From: Harmonia axyridis
Taxonomy: Eukaryota > Arthropoda > Insecta > Coleoptera > Coccinellidae
Length of the DNA: 64,000 bases
Assembly: GCF_914767665.1 (NCBI RefSeq)
Contig: NC_059507.1
Span: 36,637,270-36,701,269 of the forward strand
Reading direction: 5' to 3'
Shown here: positions 56,761 to 64,000 of the stretch, piece after piece
Layout of the letters: each line of letters begins with the position of its first letter
Numbering within the stretch: the stretch's first letter is position 1
Notes under the pieces: model-generated
Databases searched by the model: none
What the model was told of the DNA's origin: nothing
Seen by the model: the letters and a program-made list of their open reading frames with translations, nothing else
Program-made: the position numbers and the translations under genes

Positions 56761-57560
56761 TAATAAACCAGTGAAATTTGTAGTGTTTTCAGTGGAACAT
56801 CAAGACGCTGGGTCTCCCAAAAATTGTCAAGTAGCCTGTTCAAAGTAACTTGTTGAATGTTTAACGTTTCCATTCCTGTTTCGAGTGTGGCATTCGTAGA
56901 CAAACAAGACGTATAAATAGCAAAAAAGGGGTTCTTAGAAGGGATCAGAAGGACAGGACAAACATCGTGAGATGATCGTCTGTTCTCAATCTGGGTGGAT
57001 TCCCCTGTTTTGTGGCGTGTGCGGCTACAAAGAGCAGACGTTCCAAGAAACGTCCGTGTTCGAACATCTGGCGACTTACCCCAGATACAACTTGAAACAT
57101 CCCTCGCTCGAGTTCTCTCCAAAAGGAAATAATTATAATCGAGTTAAGGCCCCGAATTAAACAATTTCAGACCGAGGACTCGAAAAATTGTTCCCGTTTT
57201 ATTTGAAAAGATTAAAGAAGGTAGAAATGAGGAGTTTTATTCTTAATATCGTTCCTTTTTCCGCGCGTCTCGCCAAGTTTTCTCATAAAACAATATCGCG
57301 CAGCCGAAAGCAATAAGTATGCTTCAGTTCTCATTACTGGCTCAACCCTAACTTTTTATTGGTACTATCGCGGTTACATAGGAAATTTTCGTGTTGCTGA
57401 GGGTCGAAACAGCCTGTTTATGGTGAAAAGTTTCGGGTTTTGTTCGAACTTATGAATAACCGGTAGATGCCGCTTCTCGAAATTAAATTGAGGATTTGTT
57501 TCCTCCCTCACAATTCACTGAGAACTTTCCCGTTCTGTTCATAACTGAAGCGAACAAGTT
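56761..57560. other. GC-richer unique island
   Basis: 56960-57130 and 57270-57310 are CpG-richer (TTTTCCGCGCGTCTCGCC). The 133-codon minus frame starts at TTG and the 62-codon plus frame is antiparallel to it. Neither is recognised. Confidence 0.3.
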
Positions 57561-58290
57561 AAATTTTGAAATCATCTACTCGGGATGTACCACAAGGAGA
57601 AAATCTGGAAACAATCTTGTTTGTATGTTTAATATGAATATACGATACTGTAGTTGAGGTGCAGCAAAAAATATATGAGCGAGCTATTTTTTTCTTCGAA
57701 TGATTCATTGAATGTATACTATGAGATTTCTCTGGTATGAGTTTCTATCTGCTTGTTATTATCTTATTAATTTCACATTGAAAGTGTCGAAAGATATTGA
57801 AAGATAATAAGTGAGCAATTCAATTTTTGACATATTTGAACTTGGATTCAATTTGGACATAATATATTTGTACTTTTTTGTCATACTTGTCAAAAGATAT
57901 GTTAATTATTGAAGTAGGATTTTATAGCACAAACACCGAAACAGAATCAACTCACAATGATAATAAAGGGAATTGGTATTCTACTTAGAGATTTCATTTT
58001 GGGTATTCCGTGGTATAGAGATGCATTCAAATCAAACTATTTTGATTTTACTCACAAACTTGACTTGCCTTGATAATCGAACTTTTTATTTAAAAAAGTT
58101 TGACTTGTCTTGATTTCTGCATCTTTTAGGTTTGGCTTGAAATCAAACTTCTTCAAACAGTTTGAAGTTTGAATATCATATTGCGCAACGTATCTGAACC
58201 TGTACTCTGCTACTCCCCAAATTAATTATAATTCATAATTAGGAGGATACGCTTGGCTTGTTTCGTTTTTTTTTTGTGTGTGTGTTGTGA
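57561..58290. other. AT-rich spacer
   Basis: Contains repeated GTTTGACTTG-like words (58065-58150) and a short GT run near 58278. No coding feature. Confidence 0.35.
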
Positions 58291-58308
58291 ATTGTGTCTG
58301 AATTCGAA

Positions 58309-58485
58309 ATGTCTGAACCTGAACTTTTTTCATTTAACTTATGCAACTCAAAATACAAACCAGAACAAATTAGGTCAGATTTTGAAGATCCTCCCCCTCT
58401 AAAAACTACGAGAAAAAAATCTGTAGAAATAAAGAATAATAAAGAACAACGGTATAAAATTTCATTAGTGGAACTAGTTTTTTAA
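58309..58485 (+). other. small acidic/basic open frame, unassigned
   Basis: An ATG at 58309 (GAAATGTC) opens about 58 codons (MSEPELFSFNLCNSKYKPEQ, then an acidic DFEDPPP and a Lys/Arg-rich KTTRKKS). The codons are very AT-rich. There is no known domain. It resembles an N-terminal exon or transposase start only in general character. Confidence 0.18.
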
Positions 58486-59780
58486 CGACATTTTTTTTTG
58501 TTTATCTTTCAATATCTCAATATCTTTCAATATCAAAAATCTTCTCATTGGATAACCTTTTAGAATGATAGGTTGAAAACTGGGCCAATCATGATTAGTT
58601 TTTTTCGCTGGTTCATTTTGAAAAAAATACAATAAATTCAAATAAATAACGCATATTCTGCACTTCGTACACCAAGTATTGATTTCTGTTTTTGGGGCTT
58701 CTACTGGATATTAGGAACCAACGAAGTTGCTACTCTTCTCACTTCTTCATTCAAATTTTATTACAAAATTCATAGGAGATTCGCATTCCTTCTGCCAGAT
58801 AAGATTATTACTCCTTCATCTCCATTGTTGATTTATGTCGCGTAGCTGTGTGAATATAAAATCACATTGTCGACGGTTCGAAATATGATAGATCTCCACG
58901 TCCGGATTTTCAATAAAAACCCTTCGATTTGTATCTGAACCGCCGAAACTCCTCACAATCGAGTTTTTTCGGCTAGAATGACAATATTTTACACAACAAT
59001 ATCGAGTTTATTTAGGCTTCAGAGCCTGACGTAGATATATCGACCTGGCAGTCTATTGAATTTACACAAAACGAAGCTCTCCGTGTATACAGGAGGGGGG
59101 AGCAGGGGTTGAAAACGTTTGAAGGGAAAAACTGGATTGAAACTTTTAGAATTTTTTATAGAATAATTGGAAAATGTATCAAGATAAATGGAAATTTCGA
59201 TCATCTTATCTCTGATTTTATGCCTCAATATATCTAAGGACCAGGCAGTAGCCTAAGTTGTCACTGGTTAATTTTTCTAAATTTTAGACCTTTTGTAGAA
59301 TATAACCTCTTGAACAAGAAAGTCTACTATGGCACAAGGTGTTGAAGTTGGAAAATGGCATGTCTTCTAAGTAGCCTTTCCCGTAGAAAATCATTTCAGT
59401 TTTTCACCTATAATTTCTGAAATAATGTACTGATCGCCCAACTGTAAGCATTTTAGTGATCTACATAGTCGAATCAATCAATAAAATGGATACAATATTT
59501 CCATAAAGGAACTTTTAATTTTTTTGCAATTTTATAAGGGTTAGGTATTATACCACGTCGTCAAGTAGTATATTCACTTATCAATACGCCGTAACTAAGG
59601 GAAATATACTGATTCTATTGGTTCATCAGAACATGAGTTGTATAATCTACAAAATACGAAATATTCAGAAAAATTAACTGGAGATAATTTTTCCATTCAG
59701 CTGCTGCCTGATGGTCCTTTGCCCCGTGTTCTAGAAATATATAAGTGTCCATTCAGTTAGAACACCCTATATATTTCCTG
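58486..59780. other. AT-rich spacer with one GC-richer patch
   Basis: 58850-59110 is slightly GC-richer (GACGGTTCG, CCACGTCCGGATTTTC). Otherwise nothing recognised. Confidence 0.3.
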
Positions 59781-60850
59781 GTAATTTAACTGAAGACGCT
59801 CACCGCCAAATTAGTTCGTATTCTATTAGCGGGGTAAAATTAATCTAGAAGGAATTAAGGGCCATTCAGATATTCATTTGTGGTTGCGTGCAAGATTCGA
59901 TTGCACGGTACAAATTACGTAAATTATGGTCTGTAATTGAATAAAACCTTTCTGCATTGATTAAAATCGGAATTAGAGCGAATTCGGCTGCCCTTTGTGC
60001 TGCAGAGGTTCAATTACGGCTGAATTCCGATCTAGATCTGGCTGAATGGCGCAAGATACCAGGACCACCTGGCGTTATTTATTTTCTGATTCGCAAATGT
60101 GTGGGTTTTATTAGAAATTACAATAACAATTTGTTACAGATACGTACCTACTACCTATCGTATGCTGAAGTTACAAATGTTACATTTGTTGAATTCTGAT
60201 GACAATACATAAAACTGATGATCCAAATTGCTAGATAATTTCCGTGTTTCATGATTTTCAATAGATTCTTCAAAATTCGCAAAAAATTACAAGTTTGAAA
60301 TCTATGGTTGATACAAAAATGAGTTACAATTGAATACAAAAATGATTTGATTGTCACTAGGATATCTAAAATTCCGAATAGTGCCAGGTAAGCTCCGTAG
60401 AAAAATATGAGCGAAATCAATTGAAGTCTAGCAAAAATTGAACTATAACATCTCCAAATTACTTTTTTTGAAAACACTCATTCGAAACAACATTCTCTGT
60501 TCTTGTTGTGACAAAGTTAACATAAATTACAAATTATTATTATAAATTGTCATTGAATGATTAGTCATGATCTGAATCTGAATTCATATTTCAATTCTGA
60601 AATACCTCACAAAAACAAACACATAAACATACAATGTGACACCATCAGGTTATGTCCATAAAGGAGTAATGTTCAGGTTACGTAATAAGTCACATGTTTC
60701 GACGTTTTGAGTTGCTCAGAACCATAGACCTAATGTCAAATTGATATTAAGTCTATGCGCATAACCCTGTTTGAAACTAATCGGGAAAATAAACGTCCAA
60801 ATTTTCCTGTTTAGTGTAATCGGTGATTAGTCCACATTAAACGTCATTTG
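59781..60850. other. unique island then AT-rich spacer
   Basis: 59800-60090 looks like unique, moderately complex DNA (GTGCAAGATTCGATTGCACG is an inverted repeat, GTGCAA...TTGCAC). An 80-codon frame there starts at TTG. 60100-60850 is AT-rich without features. Confidence 0.3.
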
Positions 60851-61690
60851 ACAGATGGTGCAAGAGAAATCAGAACGTAATCAATGTTTAAATGGTGCAA
60901 CTGGCCCATAGAAAATTAAATATTCCGACTACGCCGCTGTCGAGAAACCACTCGATTTTCCGGCAGCCTTGTCTCAGCCGCTAACGAAAATTCCATCTCT
61001 GGAGTTTTTCATAAAGGAAAATGATAAATTCGCATCTAGGTATTCGGTCTAGGTAAGGACGTCCTCGAGAGCGTTCCACGCGGTATCTCGACAACTTCTT
61101 ATGCCTCCGCGGACGCTGACAATAGTCTGCGCTATTAACATGACGGGGCTTAAAGACAAAGAGCCAACCGCTCAGCATCTGTCCCAGACAGCTCGAACAA
61201 TGTTAACCTCGTTCTGGCGAACTGGGGTGGAGTATCTTAAGCCTCTTTGCAGCACAAGGGACCAGAATCGAGTGGAGGTCTTTGGATTAGCCCCAAGAGC
61301 AGTTGCATTAAACATGCCTCTGTCTCCGGGAATATGCAGGCTAAATATTAAAGGCCAGGTAAGATGCAGGGGATCTCGGAGAGAATACTGGCTGTCGTCT
61401 TCAGATGCGAGCTAATAGAATCATTCATCAACGATGTAGCTATTGAACGGATCTCGTAATCCCCTTTCTGATGGGGACTGTTGTTGTGTTGGGCGCTGCG
61501 ATTAGTATACATCTACGCTGACATTCGTATACGTCCTGTCAAATTGAAGAAGGTCAGCGATCATCCCGATGCATCGCTTAGAGAGGAAGAGAAAGGGTTA
61601 TGCATATCAATCAAATTATTATTTCAATATACTATTGGACCTCCCATTATGTGCGGAATACATAATTGTGAGGTAATTTTCACCAATAAC
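60851..61690. other. GC/CpG-richer unique island
   Basis: 60945-61500 is the longest GC-rich unique segment. An ATG frame at 61101-61415 (104 codons) and a donor-like GGCCAG|GTAAGA at 61357-61362 inside it could suggest an exon, but the protein (MPPRTLTIVCAINMTGLKDK...) resembles nothing I know and no acceptor pairs with it clearly. Confidence 0.3.
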
Positions 61691-62440
61691 TTGATGAATG
61701 ATTTCAGATCATCAATAGTTTGAGGATTATCACCATAAACACAATCCTTCGCATTACACCAAAAAAAAAATCGAAAGGCGATAAATCACAAGTTATTGGA
61801 GGTCAAGTTACGAGAAACCAAGCGTGGTTTATTCCACCATCTTGCTGAAACCACATCGCTTGAAATTCCATATCATTAATTTTAAGAAAAAAAAAATCGG
61901 AATTTATATGACTATAGCGATGGGAATTGACGGTGAACAAACTCTTTCTTGAATTTCAACGAAGTACGGGTCAATCAGTCCACCAGACCAAATTCCATTC
62001 CTTATAGTGAATTTTTGTGGATATAAGAGTCTCTCAGCAGTAACACAAGGATTTTTATAATTTTGCTTGTTCACATAACCACCATGAAAAAAGTGTGTTT
62101 CATCGCTGAAGAAATTCGATGCGAAAAATTGTCATCCAAACGTTGTTGTTCAAGCACCCAATGACTTAGATTCTTGTGACAACTGATCATTATAAAGATG
62201 AAGATGGAAATCCTGATGCAAAATATGCCATAGCGAGCCGTAAGAGAGGCCCAAATGTTGTGCGCGCCGAGAATTGGTAAATTTGGAAAACCTTTTTCGG
62301 TTGATCGTAAATTTCGATGCCTTAAGATATCAGTAACATACCCAGTCTTCTCGAATATTTTCATTATCTTATCAATTGTACGCTCAGATGGACGATTATG
62401 TCGACCATAATCAGCCTGTAGATCTTGAAACAACAATGAT
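61691..62440 (-). pseudogene. DD41D-type mariner transposase remnant
   Basis: Minus-strand blocks in order: DLQADYGRHNRPSERTIDKI (first helix-turn-helix end), LGASLTARYGIF-like linker, SSAMKHTFFMVVM/GGYVNKQNYKNP (DEAHF region), MEFQAMWFQQDGGINHAW and CDLSPFDFFFWCNAKDCVYG, DNPQTIDDL. Multiple frameshifts and stops lie between them. The family is that of 1-616 and 1678-1884. Terminal repeats were not located. Confidence 0.8.
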
Positions 62441-62999
62441 GAAGTTTAGTCCAAGCATAATATTTTCCGATTTCAGTTTTCATTTTATATGTTAAAATGA
62501 TGTATTATCCATCGGAAAAATTGAGTTGTTTGTTCATTACATCGCCACAGAATTTTAATGTCAAGATCGTAGAGATCTGGCAGAATACTTTCTCGCCGAT
62601 TCCCGCTCTGGTATGAATATCAATCTTGATTCCCCCACCGGCAGATTCGCCCATTTAATACCTCATCATTGCGCGAAGCGAAGAAATCTATATAATTCAC
62701 CCATAAAGTTGAATCTGGGCCGTGATTGGTCGAGGCAACAAGTATATGGCACCTCGAAAACATCAACCGATTTACGATAGACGTTTTATGGAAGCAATTA
62801 GGATTTCATGAGGAATGTCTACTTCCATTAAACTGCTACCTTAGTTGGGGGATGCAGGAAAATTACTCATACTATACAGCTTGAGAAATTTCACTTCCTT
62901 CAATCTCCTCTGTAGTCGAATGGAAAAGAAGACTGCAGAGGGAAGCGTTTGAAATTGCGAGTAGTTTAAAAAACTTACTGATTTTACAAATTTACAACT
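62441..62999. other. GC-richer unique island
   Basis: 62570-62850 is CpG-richer (TCTCGCCGATTCCCGCTCTG) and includes GTGATTGGTCG, an inverted CCAAT box. No gene recognised next to it. Confidence 0.3.
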
Positions 63000-63260
63000 T
63001 TTTTTTATGATTTGAAGTAATCATTTGTTGATAACAGTTACCATCAACCGAAAGATGAGATGAAATTCTTCAAAATTGTTATTTCAATTGAAAATGTTGA
63101 TTTGCATATCATTTTCACAGGAGAGTAACAGAGAAGATCTATGATTTCCTGTTGAGATTGCTATCTCTATAAATCGTATGAGAGAAAGAATTATATTCAG
63201 TTAGTCTACGGTGTCCTCAAATGCAAGTTGATAAAATGAATATATCAGTTGTATGTTGGT
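63000..63260 (+). repeat. relic of the long-inverted-repeat family interior
   Basis: TTGTTATTTCAATTGAAAAT, CACAGGAGAGTAACAGAGAA and GATCTATGATTTCCTGTTGA match 30205-30330 and, inverted, 18531-18600. The terminal blocks of the family are not seen here. Confidence 0.6.
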
Positions 63261-63480
63261 AAAGTCGATAAGGTTTTTCAACTATAAGACACTGATGGGG
63301 AAAAATTGTATTTAAAATCATAAAATTCCGAATATTTTGTGAGCTGGAATTTATTTCTAGACAAAATAGTATATTTAAAAAGGCATCTATCTAAAAGATA
63401 GCATAATAAATTATACCCGCTTTGATATTTATAGAGAGCTTTGAAATTCTGATCATTTTATTCAGAATTCGGATCACTAG

Positions 63481-63790
63481 ATAAAAATGGCCACGAAACT
63501 TTCTGTGGTATACAAAAATATAACCATAAGAAAGAGTTTTAGAAAGAGAAAACCAAAAGAGAAATATCTTCCATTTATAGATCACTACAAAAAGTTCCTT
63601 TGGAACTTTGATACAACAAGTATTTGGATATCAGTAAGACAATGCTGGAGCTGCATACTGGCTCCTTTGCAAAATAACTGCCTTCTTCAGAAAGCAACTA
63701 ATAAGAAAAGTATTTACTGAGATTGACGCGTGCAGATTGTGTGCAGAGGAAGAGAAAAGTCGTGAAGGAACGGTGGTGAGAACAATTTTG
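63481..63790 (+). pseudogene. possible non-LTR C-terminal scrap
   Basis: An ATG frame (63487-63720, Lys/Arg-rich start MATKLSVVYKNITIRKSFRK) ends LAPLQNNCLLQKATNKKSIY. After a stop it continues in another frame as DACRLCAEEEKSREG. LxxxxNCLLxKH followed by CRLC.EEE is the usual order at the end of jockey/I-type ORF2 proteins. The match is short and the call is tentative. Confidence 0.35.
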
Positions 63791-64000
63791 TTAGGGGGGC
63801 ACAAAAGACCTTGAGGTACAATGTAACCATGTTTAAAACTTCGGCATATTCATTTAAAAATTTTTTTTGCAACTGCTATGAAAAGTAGCGTATTCTTCAA
63901 ACTTACTCAATTTCAAAACTATGTATTGCTCATACTGTGGAAAATATTATTTCTCACGGCACTTTGCCCACACCTCGCTTGGTAAACCAATGAAATTGTT
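63791..64000. other. AT-rich spacer to window end
   Basis: Nothing recognised. Confidence 0.3.

Noticed and set aside
56721..57122. 133-codon minus-strand frame
   Set aside because: It starts at TTG and runs from unique DNA into a decayed repeat.
61101..61415. 104-codon ATG frame with an internal donor-like GTAAGA
   Set aside because: No recognisable protein family, no paired acceptor and an antiparallel frame also open. Kept only as part of the GC-rich island.
1..64000. CRISPR arrays, bacterial operons, rRNA genes
   Set aside because: No regular repeat-spacer arrays, no closely packed genes and no rRNA-like conserved blocks were seen; all evidence points to a eukaryotic insect genome.

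Overview
The window reads as intergenic or intronic DNA from an insect nuclear genome. The evidence is AT-rich sequence, many decayed eukaryotic class I and class II transposons, no operon-like gene packing, and mariner, Tc1, Penelope-like and I-type elements of the kinds common in insects. A beetle or other holometabolous insect is plausible, but I cannot fix the order from sequence alone. I found no confidently intact host protein-coding gene. The longest homologous reading frame belongs to a retrotransposon reverse transcriptase, and most longer frames start at GTG or TTG or are shadows.

Layout. 1-10.8 kb: two remnants of a DD41D-type mariner, a 1.1-kb foldback element (2590-3707), an I-clade RNase H 3' end (5572-6265), a reverse-transcriptase tail (6388-6950), the first copy of a 411-bp repeat, a tRNA-like relic, and a Tc1 half joined to a mariner half (9617-10803). 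11-20 kb: reverse-transcriptase fragments, a second 411-bp repeat and I-clade copy, a 1.1-kb long-terminal-inverted-repeat element with embedded hairpins (18222-19332) and a MITE (19392-19684). 20-30 kb: a Penelope-like GIY-YIG fragment inserted in a Tc1 element, two mariner deletion derivatives in opposite orientation, several non-LTR 3' ends and a minisatellite (28610-29400). 30-43 kb: a second long-inverted-repeat relic, a decayed but nearly full-length Tc1 (32400-33711), three mariner remnants and a third deletion derivative. 43-64 kb: a foldback MITE with TGACGTCA in both arms, a third 411-bp repeat, two more deletion derivatives, one small ORF with promoter-like and poly(A) signals (50736-50975), palindromes and more mariner and non-LTR scraps.

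Between the transposons lie about twenty stretches of 200-600 bp that look visibly richer in GC and CpG and contain no recognised repeat. They are spaced a few kilobases apart and are the best candidates for host cis-regulatory or conserved noncoding DNA. A possible small exon (2356-2419) and a possible recursive splice site (46651-46668), both on the + strand, would fit a long host intron, but both are weak calls.

The strongest pattern is a family of five mariner copies that all carry the same internal deletion and frameshift. This points to amplification of one non-autonomous master, with transposase supplied by a relative elsewhere in the genome. I found no convincing new functional system. 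The unusual content is transposon architecture: foldback duplications, nested insertions and inverted pairs.
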